A stretch of DNA of 64,000 nucleotides from Candidatus Litorirhabdus singularis (GTDB lineage: Bacteria > Pseudomonadota > Gammaproteobacteria > Pseudomonadales > Halieaceae): assembly GCF_026262625.1 (NCBI RefSeq), contig NZ_SHNN01000001.1, positions 1,674,001 to 1,738,000 on the forward strand. Direction: 5' to 3'. How positions within the stretch are numbered: position 1 is the first letter of the stretch; each line of letters opens with the position of its first letter. Positions 36,168 through 45,400 of the stretch are shown piece by piece. The notes beneath the pieces are model-generated. The model did no database searches, had not been told where the DNA came from, and saw only the letters and a program-made list of their open reading frames with translations. The translations under genes and the position numbers were made by a program.

Positions 36168-36995
36168 TTACTCCTTGTACTGAACCAGTTTTTCGACTCT
36201 GCCCAGTGCAAAGTCGAGGGCCATCCCCACCAGGCCAATCATTAGAATGGAGAAGATGACGCTGTTGAGATCGAGGTTGTTCCACTCATTCCAAACGTAG
36301 TAGCCAATGCCGGTGCCACCCACCAGCATTTCTGCTGCGACAATCACCAGCCAGGCAATACCTATGGAAATACGCATACCGGTCAGTATGGTCGGCGCAG
36401 CCGCTGGCAGAATCACAAGGAAAGCGGTCTTGATTTGGCTCAACTCATGCGTTCGCGCTACAGATATCCAGTCATTACGCACATTGGCCACGCCGAAAGC
36501 GGTATTGATCAACATCGGCCAAATGGAGCAGATAAAAATCACGAAGATAGCTGACAGTTCAGAGTCCTTGATAATAAATAGCGCTAGCGGCATCCATGCC
36601 AGCGGGGAAATAGGCCGCAGCACCTGTATAAACGGGTTGAGTGCCTTGTGCATAAGCGGCGACATACCGATCAGGAATCCCAGCGGAATTGCCACCAATG
36701 CGGCGGCAAAGTAGCCGGTGAGAACCCGATACAGTGAATACGCCAGTTGAATACCGATACCCTTGTCGTTCGGGCCCGCATCGTAAAACGGATTGCTCAG
36801 CTCATCCCAGGCACGACCCGCTACCTGTGAGGGAGGCGGTACCCGTGCTTCCTGGTCGACGCCGCCCATCAGTATTTCAAACTCGGTCAGAGCTTCGGTC
36901 GCAGCGGGCGGTTGGTTCAGCGCCTCCCAGAGGCCCAGTAGGGCCGCCAGAAGACAGACTGAAACCAACGCGGCCCTGACATTCAAGCTAGCCAT
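36168..36995 (-). CDS. cynB: Cyanate/nitrate-type ABC transporter permease
   Basis: A 275-residue BPD-type permease with an N-terminal helix (about 8-25), a short periplasmic region and five further helices; EAA-loop region at VARTHELSQIKTAFLVILPA. It starts one base after the stop of the binding protein gene. Shorter than the nitrate permease at 25411, lacking its long charged segment. Confidence 0.9.
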   Translation of the reverse strand: MASLNVRAALVSVCLLAALLGLWEALNQPPAATEALTEFEILMGGVDQEARVPPPSQVAGRAWDELSNPFYDAGPNDKGIGIQLAYSLYRVLTGYFAAALVAIPLGFLIGMSPLMHKALNPFIQVLRPISPLAWMPLALFIIKDSELSAIFVIFICSIWPMLINTAFGVANVRNDWISVARTHELSQIKTAFLVILPAAAPTILTGMRISIGIAWLVIVAAEMLVGGTGIGYYVWNEWNNLDLNSVIFSILMIGLVGMALDFALGRVEKLVQYKE

Positions 36996-36996
36996 G

Positions 36997-38466
36997 CTAT
37001 GTCCGTTTGATCGCGAAGCTGTTGATGTACTCTTCAGGCTTGTTGTAATCGAATTCCTTACCCATAATTGTATAATTCTGATAAGTGCTGGAGGGAGGTG
37101 TGTAGCCCAGGTCCTTCATCACCTTACCGGTCTCTGCAGCCACATAGACCCGCTCCGCGATACCTTTGTAATCAATGTCTCCGTCAACATAGCCCCAACG
37201 CTTCATCTGCGTCAGAATCCATACCGCCATCGAATGCCAGGGGAACGGGTCGAAGTCGATCCGGTCCGGCACGTCGTGTACTTTTTGCTCGATGCCATCG
37301 ACATAGCGTCCGGTCAGCACTTGCCTGACAACCACCTCGGGTTGGTTGAGATAGTTTTTCGGCGAGATAGCCTTGGCGATCTCGGCGCGATTTTCAGCTT
37401 TGGCTGAGTAATGTGTCGCATCGACAATAGACTTGAATAGCGCTGAATAGGTATTGGGCATTTCAGTTGCGAACTTCTCGCTACAGGCGAAGGCGCAGCA
37501 TGGATGTCCCTCCCATATGTCCTTGGTCAAGATGTGCAGAAAACCTATCTTTTCGAACACCGCTCGCTGATTGAAAGGGTCTGGCGACAGGTAGCCATCA
37601 AGATTGCCGGCACGCAGGTTGGCAACCATCTCCGGCGGGGGCACAACCCGAATCTGGATATCTTTGTCAGGGTCGATTCCATGTTCAGCCACATAGTAAC
37701 GTAGCAAGAAGTTATGCATGGAGTAATCGAATGGTACCCCGAACTTAAAGCCCTTCCAGTCCTTGGGGTTACGCTTGTCCTTGTGCTTGTTGGCAAGCAC
37801 GATGGCCTGGCCGTTGATATTCTCGACAGCCGGCATGATGTAGGGGGTGGCGGTTGAGCCTGCGCCCATACTCATGGCGAGCGGCATAGGCGTCAGCATG
37901 TGGGAGGCGTCGTACTCGCCATTCAACGATTTGTCTCGGGCGACAGCCCAGCCGGCTGTTTTAATCACGTCCACATCAAGCCCGTACTTGGCATAAAAAC
38001 CCATGGGCTGAGCCATAATAATCGGCGTGGCGCAGGTGATGGGTACAAAGCCCACCTTGAGTTTGGTTTTTTCCAGCGGCCCTATTGAGTCTTTTACCGC
38101 GGCTTTCACCTTGTCCAACGGAATCATTGAGCCCAGCACTGCCGCTAGTGTGCCGCCGCCCACCAAACGGATAAAGTCGCGGCGGTTGGCGTCACTGTGC
38201 CCGAACACACCTCTTACAATGGCGTTCTCTACAGCCCGGTCCATCATGTCTTCACTGCTGTCGAAGCTGTCCGCAGCAGCCGTGGGCGCTGCGTGGCTAT
38301 GCCCGTGCCCCGCCTCCGCCTGACGTTCCATAAGCATTTGACGATCGCGGTCGCTCAGCGACTGACCGGACCGGGCTTCTATTTTACAGATGTCGCAGAC
38401 GCAGCTGGCCGAGTGGGTCAAACTGCTGTCCGCGTCGAAGGGATTGCCTAGACTCTTGTTGCTCAT
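36997..38466 (-). CDS. cynA: Cyanate/nitrate-type binding protein with Cys/His N-terminal extension and Tat signal
   Basis: A 489-residue NrtA/CynA-family solute-binding protein. The binding domain starts at about 130 (LKVGFVPITCATPIIMAQPM) and includes DGYLSPDPFNQRAV. The export signal is a twin-arginine type: R95-R96 in NRRDFIRLVGGGTLAAVLG. Unusually it is preceded by about 90 residues carrying C22/C24/C27 (SCVCDIC) and H54/H56/H58 (GHGHSH), which could bind a metal or cluster. ATG 38466 begins MSNKSLGNPF. First gene of the minus-strand cyanate operon, under its own sigma-54 promoter. Confidence 0.9.
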   Translation of the reverse strand: MSNKSLGNPFDADSSLTHSASCVCDICKIEARSGQSLSDRDRQMLMERQAEAGHGHSHAAPTAAADSFDSSEDMMDRAVENAIVRGVFGHSDANRRDFIRLVGGGTLAAVLGSMIPLDKVKAAVKDSIGPLEKTKLKVGFVPITCATPIIMAQPMGFYAKYGLDVDVIKTAGWAVARDKSLNGEYDASHMLTPMPLAMSMGAGSTATPYIMPAVENINGQAIVLANKHKDKRNPKDWKGFKFGVPFDYSMHNFLLRYYVAEHGIDPDKDIQIRVVPPPEMVANLRAGNLDGYLSPDPFNQRAVFEKIGFLHILTKDIWEGHPCCAFACSEKFATEMPNTYSALFKSIVDATHYSAKAENRAEIAKAISPKNYLNQPEVVVRQVLTGRYVDGIEQKVHDVPDRIDFDPFPWHSMAVWILTQMKRWGYVDGDIDYKGIAERVYVAAETGKVMKDLGYTPPSSTYQNYTIMGKEFDYNKPEEYINSFAIKRT

Positions 38467-38585
38467 TTTTGGTGCTCCTGCCTTTTCGTAATGACTTTTG
38501 GTGATCCGTTCTGGTGCGTGCGAAAAACGCTAGTACCCAAAAAGCGGGCTACGGGTTTCTCGTGGCGCTTGCCTGTCTTAGGTAT

Positions 38586-38601
38586 CGCAAGTTGCATGCC
38601 A
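38586..38601 (-). promoter_or_regulatory. Sigma-54 promoter of the cyanate operon
   Basis: Minus-strand TGGCATGCAACTTGCG, with GG and GC 10 bases apart; predicted start near 38575, about 110 bases before the cynA ATG. It is back-to-back with the activator's promoter at 38725. Confidence 0.82.
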
Positions 38602-38677
38602 GTTTTTGGAATCGCGCTAAAGACCTGTTTTTAAAGGCTTATCTGGTTTGTACGTGAAAACAGAATGGCTACGTGAT

Positions 38678-38692
38678 TTCGTAATTTACGAA
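38678..38692. promoter_or_regulatory. 15-bp palindrome, putative activator binding site
   Basis: TTCGTAATTTACGAA is a perfect palindrome lying between the two divergent sigma-54 promoters, 77 bases from the cynA -24 element and 33 bases from that of the activator. A half-site TTCGTAA recurs at 38717-38723, just upstream of the activator's -24 element. It is a good candidate for the binding site of the CynF-like protein. Confidence 0.65.
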
Positions 38693-38724
38693 TTTTAGTC
38701 GCGTGGTATATGAAATTTCGTAAT

Positions 38725-38741
38725 TTGGCTCGATACTTGCT
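38725..38741 (+). promoter_or_regulatory. Sigma-54 promoter of the activator gene
   Basis: TTGGCTCGATACTTGCT, with GG and GC 10 bases apart; predicted start near 38752. This places the true translation start downstream, at ATG 38779, and implies that the activator gene is itself sigma-54 dependent. Confidence 0.78.
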
Positions 38742-38778
38742 GTGTTCTGTTCACTACGAATCAAAGAACGGCGGGATT

Positions 38779-40644
38779 ATGGATCGCTTCTACAATTACT
38801 CGGCAGTTCCACAAATCGTTGTGGACCCAATTCTGGACGTGATCATTGAGGTCAATCAGGAAGCTTGCCGACTTTTGCAACGTGACCGGGATAGCCTAAA
38901 GCAACAGCGTGTTACAAGCCTGTTCCGGACTGATCTACCAAGACTCCATGCGTTCACTCAGGAAGTGCTGGAGAACACCCGAGGGTTTTGTGATGAGCTA
39001 CAGATAGAGATTGGCGGGCAGGCGAGTGGGGTTGAAGTGATTGGCCGATCCAGTCAGGCAGGCGAAGAAAGCTTTCTGCATCTAGGCCTGCAACTGCTTA
39101 GCGAACTTACGGTGCGGCGCAGCCGGGCCGATGCGCTGGATATCTACCATTCAGGTCTGGGGCATTGGAATAGAGTGGCCAGCGTTTTTCGCGAATTCGA
39201 GCATGAGAATCGCTTGCTTCTGGATGCAGCCGGAGAGGGTATTTATGGGGTAGATAAGGCTGGCAACACCACCTTCGTCAACCCCGCGGCGCGGCGCATA
39301 CTCGGCTATACGCTGGAAGAGCTAATCGGACGCAATATGCACAGTACCGTGCACTACAGCCATGGTGATGGCTCGCATTTTGAGGTCGACGAATGCCCGA
39401 TTTTTGAGTCTCTGCGTGATGGTAAGGTTCACACCGTCGACGATGACACCTTTTGGTCGCGCGCTGGTAAACCAATTGATGTTGAGTACACCAGTACGCC
39501 CATACTGGAAGGCGACGAGATTGTCGGTGTGGTAGTCATCTTTCGTGACATTTCTGAAAAGAAGGCGGATCGCAAACGACTTATGGAGGTGCTTGAGGAA
39601 GTGGAGACACTGAAAAATCGCCTCGAGCAGGAGAATGCCTACCTGCAAGAAGAAATCAGCATTGAATACAACAACCATCGTATTATCGGCCGCAGCGCGG
39701 GTGTTCAAAATACAATCAGACAGATCAACCTGGTGGCGCCGACGGGTGCTACCACGCTGATTGTGGGGGAGTCTGGCACGGGCAAAGAACTGATAGCGCG
39801 TTCCATTCATGAGCAAAGTGAACGCTCCGAGCGACCACTGATTCGAGTTAACTGTGCTGCGGTACCTGAAGACCTGTTTGAGAGCGAATTTTTCGGCCAT
39901 GTTAAAGGAGCCTTTACCGGTGCAACAGGGGACCGACCTGGTCGCTTCGAATTGGCCGACGGAGGCACCCTGTTTCTAGACGAAGTCGCAGAAATACCCT
40001 TACATTTGCAAGGTAAGCTACTGCGCGTGCTACAGGAGCAGCAGTTTGAACGGGTCGGCGAATCTGCCACCCGCCACGTGGATGTTCGTATTGTTGCAGC
40101 CACCAACAAAGATCTACGCCAACTCGTCGACGCAGGTAAGTTCCGCGAAGACTTATACTTCAGGCTCAACGTATTTCCGATCACTTCGGTACCCTTGCGC
40201 GAGCGAAGGGAAGATATCCCCCTGCTGGCACAGCTCTTCTTGCAAAAGGCCGCCACTCGCGCCCACAAACCAGACCTCAAGATTTCCCTGAGTGAAATTG
40301 AAAAACTTGGTAGTTATCATTGGCCGGGAAATATAAGAGAGTTGGAAAATGTTATTGAGCGTCAGGTTATTCTGGCACAGGGAGACGCGATCAGGATGGA
40401 TGATTCACTAATATCGTCGGATCAAATTGGCGCGAGAACATCACTACAGCCGTTAGGCGAACTTGAGTCCGAGCCCCAGAATAAGCAGCGTCAGCGTCGG
40501 AATATCTTAATGGCGCTGGAAAAATCTCAGGGCAAGGTGTTTGGTAAAGAGGGTGCAGCCGAGCTGCTTGGCATCAAACCCACGACCTTGGCGTCACGGA
40601 TCAAGAAATTACATATCGACCCACGTAGTTTCAAAAATGCGTAG
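38779..40644 (+). CDS. cynF: CynF-like sigma-54-dependent activator with PAS domains
   Basis: A 621-residue enhancer-binding protein. An N-terminal PAS-like domain (about 1-115) and a second PAS (about 148-268: [34 protein letters not shown]) are joined by a coiled coil to an AAA+ domain (Walker [13 protein letters not shown] near 330, GAFTGA loop that contacts sigma-54, Walker [10 protein letters not shown]) and a Fis-type HTH ([20 protein letters not shown]). There is no receiver domain, so it senses a ligand or redox state. The open frame reaches back to 38710 but that part covers the promoter. A related regulator, cynF, heads cynFABDS in Pseudomonas pseudoalcaligenes; here it is divergent. 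Confidence 0.88.
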   Translation: MDRFYNYSAVPQIVVDPILDVIIEVNQEACRLLQRDRDSLKQQRVTSLFRTDLPRLHAFTQEVLENTRGFCDELQIEIGGQASGVEVIGRSSQAGEESFLHLGLQLLSELTVRRSRADALDIYHSGLGHWNRVASVFREFEHENRLLLDAAGEGIYGVDKAGNTTFVNPAARRILGYTLEELIGRNMHSTVHYSHGDGSHFEVDECPIFESLRDGKVHTVDDDTFWSRAGKPIDVEYTSTPILEGDEIVGVVVIFRDISEKKADRKRLMEVLEEVETLKNRLEQENAYLQEEISIEYNNHRIIGRSAGVQNTIRQINLVAPTGATTLIVGESGTGKELIARSIHEQSERSERPLIRVNCAAVPEDLFESEFFGHVKGAFTGATGDRPGRFELADGGTLFLDEVAEIPLHLQGKLLRVLQEQQFERVGESATRHVDVRIVAATNKDLRQLVDAGKFREDLYFRLNVFPITSVPLRERREDIPLLAQLFLQKAATRAHKPDLKISLSEIEKLGSYHWPGNIRELENVIERQVILAQGDAIRMDDSLISSDQIGARTSLQPLGELESEPQNKQRQRRNILMALEKSQGKVFGKEGAAELLGIKPTTLASRIKKLHIDPRSFKNA

Positions 40645-40929
40645 CGAAAGTCGACTGCAGGATATAGCGCTGTCGAAAAATCTGCGGGCAAAACGGTAAC
40701 CGCTGCAGCAGTGTCATAGCAGCCGCATCGTCAGATCGACCGTGAGGCGCGGAAGCGCAGGGCAACCTGCGGTCCTAAAGCCTCCTTGTGTCATTTAATC
40801 TTGCCATTAGTCCTTTTTATCTCAACCCACTCTCATCATTCGACCAGTCATAGGACACTGTTACAAGACGCGTGCTGCACCTGCTCGCAGTCTGCGCCCG
40901 AGTAGGACAGTAAGCGGATTACGAGATAA

Positions 40930-43900
40930 ATGAAGATACTTGCAGTAACTGCATTGGCGACGGTGCTCCTAAGTTTTGTCACCTCCTCACACGCAGCTTA
41001 CCCGATCTATGCAGACGGTGACCTGGCTCCTCTGGGGGACCCCGACGGCATCATTAATCTTGCCGATTACCTGGTTGCCAGCAATATCGTCATGGGGGAG
41101 GTCATCGCCGGGGAACTTGAGCTCGCCCATGGAGATCTTTACCCACGTGGGGCCCCCGACGGCCTCATCAATATTCAGGACTTGCTGCTACAGCAACAGT
41201 TGGTGCTCCAGCAACACGGCCGCTTCAGCGAGACTCTCGACCTGTTCATACACGGGACTGAGACAATACAGTCAGAAGCAGGCGGTAGTGCCGCGTCTAC
41301 GACACTGAGGGTGGGTGCCTCAGCAGGCCCGGGCGCCAGCATTATCAACGAGCCGAATTACACAGACCCACACGATAGTAGTAACACCGTCTGGTATGTC
41401 TCCATTAGTGGTGGCGCGGCTAATGCGTACCTGGGTACGGCCAACCTGAGCGCCGACCCGGTGTTCGATACCGGTTTTGACCTCTCCGGCGAAGGCTCGG
41501 GCCAGCTGGTATTCGACATCAGGGTGAATAGCCTGTCACCCGGGGCTGTGTTAACCGTCAAGATCGACAGTGGATTCCCGAACCTGGGCCAGGTAGCGCT
41601 GCAAGCCTCCGATTACGAGGTCGGCAACTGGAGCAGAGTAGCGATCAATTTTGCCGACCTGCTCGCTGATCCCGGCCCGGGTTCCGGCGTTGATCTGTCT
41701 AACGTGATCAATATATTTGTCATTGAAGTGATGGGTGGCAGTGCTGACTTTTTCCTCGACAATATCTTTGTCAGCCATGCGTGCGCGGATGTGAATGGTT
41801 GTAATGCGACGATTAAGACCAAATCTGTGCTCGACACTGATGGTGACGGAGTCCCCGACCGTAGCGACCTGTGCCAAGGTACACCGCCTGGCTCACTGGT
41901 AAACCCTGCGGGTTGTCCCATCGTGGTCAATGATGCCGATAATGACAGAGTGCCCGATACCAATGATCTATGCCCTGGAACACTGGCAGGCGCTGTTGTG
42001 GACACAACCGGATGCCCAATCATTGCTACGTTGCTCAGCGCCACTGCCACCGCTAGCTCTTTGGGTACAGCTGGCGGCGCGGCTTTTGCGGTCGATGGCA
42101 ATCGGGCAACCCGCTGGGAATCAGGGTTCGGGGTTGATCCTAGCTGGATCACGCTCGACTTGGGTGCCAGCTATGCGTTGTCAGAGGCGATCATTCACTG
42201 GGAAGCGGCGAATGCAGAGAGCTATCAGATTCAGGGTTCGGCAGACAATAGCAATTGGACGTCGCTATACAGTCGGACCGGCGGTGCCTTTGGAGAACGC
42301 ACCGATACTGCGGCTCTGTCCGGCGCTTATCGTTATGTGCGGATGTATGGCATCGCCCGCAGCAGCCCCTATGGCTATTCGATCTGGGAGATGGAAGTGT
42401 ATGGTTCGGTCGCAGCCGATCAGGATGGCGATGGTGTAGATGACAGTCGGGACTTGTGCCTCGCTACTCCGTCGGGCAGTGACGTAGGTACTGACGGCTG
42501 CATATTCAGCGATGCAGACAACGATGGTATCGGTGACAGACTGGATCTTTGCCCTGGCACGCCTCCAGCATCTCTGGTCGATAGCAGTGGTTGTACCGTG
42601 GTTCTCCCTGTCAATGAAGTATCATCTATAAACGACCGATTGGCTGGTGGCGATGGTTCCAGCCGGCCCGGCTTCACCCTTTACGTTTTTGACAATGACA
42701 TCGGCTCAGCTGGCAGCAATTGCCATGACGCCTGTGCCATCAACTGGCCGCCTCTACTTGTCACTGATGGCGGTGCCACTGGCGTAGCCGACCTCAGCAC
42801 GATCACACGCAATGATGGCGCACAGCAGGTTACGTATGCTGGCAGGCCCTTGTACTTCTTCAGCGGCGACGCAGCCCTCGGAAACACTAACGGTGACGGA
42901 GCAGGTGGTGTGTGGCATGCCATTGATTACCTACAAACCTATTCACCGCTGTTCGACAGCACCACCGCGCTGGAGCCGGCGCTGCAGGTCGATACCCCAA
43001 CGGCGTTGATAACCCGCCTGGCTGACCGCGCCCGTGACCGCCACGCGCGAGAAGCCCAGTTCAAGACCTATGACCATTACCTGTCTTTTTACTGGGAGCA
43101 TCGCACGGCTGAAATCGAGATCGTCGATACCATCGGCAAAGGCGGTAACACCATTACCTTTAATGTCACTACCCAGTGGAAGGTAAGGACCCTCGAGGCG
43201 GAGTTGCGTTTTTTCCAGCTGACTGCGGCCATTTACGCTAACAACGGCGTAATGCAGCGGGTCCGGGGTCTGGACGTCCCCGGTGAAGATGCCCGGCACT
43301 ACACCCGCAGCCTGAGTTATAACCAGAAATTCAACAGACCGCTGCAGGTGGGCGACCGCCTCGAGTTCGAGCTGAGTCAGTTTCTCGATGCCCCTCCCAA
43401 TGGCAGGGAAAATTATTACGGCACCGCCATACTCTATATCGTCGGCCAGGGCGTCGTGCCTTGGGAAGCGCGAGCGGGGCAGGGTGATAACTCCTATCCC
43501 CTGCCGGCAGCTGGAAAGCTGGGCGGCGACACTACGCTGAATTACCAATATTCGGATGAGCCGGACAATCACTTCATGCAGATGCCGACCAACCTGTCGA
43601 ACATTAATGGCCAGGTCTTTGTGCTGGGACGCCGGGTGCACCATACCGACTTCGAGGACGGCTCCCATAACGAGGCGATAACCAATCCCCCCTTTACTGA
43701 GCTGGCTGGCAAGCTCGGCAATAATTATATCGATCACTCCTGCGTATCTTGCCATGCAAGAAACGGCAGGGCGCTGCCACCGCTGACACCCGGCCAGCCG
43801 CTTGCCGGTTATGTCGTCAGGGTTGGTGATGCCAGCGGCAACCCGGATCCGCACTTGGGTGCCGTGTTGCAACCGGAGACTATCACCGGCGCCGCGGAAG

Positions 43901-44772
43901 GCGGGGTCAGCATCAGCAGCTGGAGTGAGAAAGATGGTCTGCGTTCACCCAACTACAGCTTTACCGGCGTGACTCCGGCCAACTTCTCAGCGCGCATTGC
44001 GCCACAGCTGGTCGGTATGGGGCTGCTGGAGGCCATAGCGGACGCCGATATCGAGGCACTGGCTGACCCGCAGGACAGCAACGCAGATGGCATCTCCGGC
44101 CGGATACAGCTGGCGGTGGATGCTGAAACCGGACAGAACAGAATAGGGCGTTTTGGCTGGAAAGCCTCACTGCCCACAGTAAGGCAGCAGGTGGCGGCAG
44201 CATTCAATACCGATATGGGCGTGATGACATCGGTTTTCCCCGATCCTGACTGCGGCAGTGCACAAACCGACTGCGGACCCTCTGGCTCCGAGTTGAGCGA
44301 TGAGCACCTCGACGACCTGACCGCTTATGTTGCCCTGCTGGGGGTGAGTGCCCGCCGCGACCTGAATGATCCAGTTGCACTGCAGGGTGAGGCGTTATTT
44401 GCCAGTGCCGGCTGTAACAGCTGTCATACAGATACCTTCCAGACATCACCGTATCATCCGCATGCGGAGCTGCGTAGCCAGACTATCCATCCCTATACCG
44501 ATCTGCTACTACACGATATGGGACCTGGCCTTGCTTCAACCTTGAGCGAAGGCAATGCGTCTGGCGCGGAATGGCGCACCGCGCCGTTGTGGAATATCGG
44601 CCTGACTCAAGGTGTCAGTTTCGGCGAGGGTTACCTGCATGATGGTCGCGCGCGAACCCTGAGTGAGGCAATCTTGTGGCATGGTGGAGAAGCGGAAGCC
44701 TCCAAAGAGGCATACACATCAATGTCGGCGAGTGACAAAGCCGCCCTGATCGCCTTCCTCAAAAGCCTGTAG
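40930..44772 (+). CDS. Secreted multidomain protein ending in a di-heme oxidoreductase domain
   Basis: 1280 residues. Sec signal (1-22). Two dockerin-like calcium repeats at about 29-58 and 68-94 (GDLAPLGDPDG, GDLYPRGAPDG). A galactose-binding-like beta domain (about 110-285). Thrombospondin type-3 repeats (about 300-362 and 495-560: DTDGDGVPDRSDLC). An F5/8 type C (discoidin-like) domain between them (about 365-490). A Lipoprotein_15-like domain (about 570-670: YVFDNDIGSAGSNCHDACAI, YAGRPLYFF). Then a DHOR/DUF1111 di-heme domain (about 690-1280) with heme motifs CVSCH (938-942) and CNSCH (1162-1166) and the family ending YLHDGRARTLSEAILWHGGE. Probably an extracellular redox or carbohydrate-associated protein; activity unknown. 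No operon partner. Confidence 0.85.
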   Translation: MKILAVTALATVLLSFVTSSHAAYPIYADGDLAPLGDPDGIINLADYLVASNIVMGEVIAGELELAHGDLYPRGAPDGLINIQDLLLQQQLVLQQHGRFSETLDLFIHGTETIQSEAGGSAASTTLRVGASAGPGASIINEPNYTDPHDSSNTVWYVSISGGAANAYLGTANLSADPVFDTGFDLSGEGSGQLVFDIRVNSLSPGAVLTVKIDSGFPNLGQVALQASDYEVGNWSRVAINFADLLADPGPGSGVDLSNVINIFVIEVMGGSADFFLDNIFVSHACADVNGCNATIKTKSVLDTDGDGVPDRSDLCQGTPPGSLVNPAGCPIVVNDADNDRVPDTNDLCPGTLAGAVVDTTGCPIIATLLSATATASSLGTAGGAAFAVDGNRATRWESGFGVDPSWITLDLGASYALSEAIIHWEAANAESYQIQGSADNSNWTSLYSRTGGAFGERTDTAALSGAYRYVRMYGIARSSPYGYSIWEMEVYGSVAADQDGDGVDDSRDLCLATPSGSDVGTDGCIFSDADNDGIGDRLDLCPGTPPASLVDSSGCTVVLPVNEVSSINDRLAGGDGSSRPGFTLYVFDNDIGSAGSNCHDACAINWPPLLVTDGGATGVADLSTITRNDGAQQVTYAGRPLYFFSGDAALGNTNGDGAGGVWHAIDYLQTYSPLFDSTTALEPALQVDTPTALITRLADRARDRHAREAQFKTYDHYLSFYWEHRTAEIEIVDTIGKGGNTITFNVTTQWKVRTLEAELRFFQLTAAIYANNGVMQRVRGLDVPGEDARHYTRSLSYNQKFNRPLQVGDRLEFELSQFLDAPPNGRENYYGTAILYIVGQGVVPWEARAGQGDNSYPLPAAGKLGGDTTLNYQYSDEPDNHFMQMPTNLSNINGQVFVLGRRVHHTDFEDGSHNEAITNPPFTELAGKLGNNYIDHSCVSCHARNGRALPPLTPGQPLAGYVVRVGDASGNPDPHLGAVLQPETITGAAEGGVSISSWSEKDGLRSPNYSFTGVTPANFSARIAPQLVGMGLLEAIADADIEALADPQDSNADGISGRIQLAVDAETGQNRIGRFGWKASLPTVRQQVAAAFNTDMGVMTSVFPDPDCGSAQTDCGPSGSELSDEHLDDLTAYVALLGVSARRDLNDPVALQGEALFASAGCNSCHTDTFQTSPYHPHAELRSQTIHPYTDLLLHDMGPGLASTLSEGNASGAEWRTAPLWNIGLTQGVSFGEGYLHDGRARTLSEAILWHGGEAEASKEAYTSMSASDKAALIAFLKSL

Positions 44773-44809
44773 GGTGGCGCGAAAGAGTTCTCGATGGTAG
44801 GTTGAGCGT

Positions 44810-45190
44810 ATGTTGGGAGTCGTTCTAAGAACATTGATCACCGCGCTGGGCATCTGGCTTGCGGCATATCTTGTGCCCGGTGTCAGTGCGGCGTCCACCG
44901 GCGCCCTTATTTGGGCGGCGATAGCGCTAGGCCTCATCAACGCCTTCGTGCGGCCTGTGCTGGTGTTACTTACTCTGCCTTTCACCGTTCTGACTCTCGG
45001 GCTGTTTTTGCTGGTCCTCAATGCCGGCATGCTCAACCTGGCGGACTGGTTTGTGGATGGCTTCGAAGTAGTTGGCTTATGGAGTGCGGTGTTCGGTGCC
45101 ATCGTGGTTAGCCTGGTCAGCGGCCTGTGTTCCAACTTTATCGGTCCCAAGGGAAGCTACGAGGTAATGGTGGTTAGGCGCGGCGGTTAA
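44810..45190 (+). CDS. Phage-holin-family-4 type membrane protein (YvlD-like)
   Basis: A 126-residue inner-membrane protein of the PF04020-like family, with four hydrophobic helices (about 5-25, 30-47, 52-75 and 88-112); typical motif INAFVRPVLVLLTLPFTVLTLG. These chromosomal proteins are called holins by similarity only; their role is unknown and no phage genes are near. It begins 37 bases after the di-heme protein gene, so it may be cotranscribed. Confidence 0.88.
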   Translation: MLGVVLRTLITALGIWLAAYLVPGVSAASTGALIWAAIALGLINAFVRPVLVLLTLPFTVLTLGLFLLVLNAGMLNLADWFVDGFEVVGLWSAVFGAIVVSLVSGLCSNFIGPKGSYEVMVVRRGG

Positions 45191-45400
45191 GTTTGTCACC
45201 TGGCATCCTCAACACGCAGGCAGGGTCGGCCGCTTGAGACTGTCGCAGACATTATAGAACTGGCGGTATCGGCGGGAATATCCTCGGTACGCATTTCTGG
45301 TTCGCGAGTATCTTGGACAGGTTTACTAGTGCTCCCTATAGGCATAGTGTATCGAAACTGCCTATGCATGTGGCACACCAGTTGGTAGACAAAGGCTGAA

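Noticed and set aside
38710-38778. Upstream start of the sigma-54 activator
   Set aside because: The -24/-12 promoter at 38725-38741 overlaps these codons, and the predicted transcript begins near 38752.
42943-43872. 309-codon open frame antisense to the di-heme fusion gene
   Set aside because: It lies wholly inside a gene with clear domains and heme motifs, has no signal or family resemblance, and long antisense frames are common in GC-rich coding DNA.
44810-45190. Phage holin as evidence of a prophage
   Set aside because: The family name is historical. No lysis, tail, integrase or attachment sequence is nearby, and chromosomal members are widespread.
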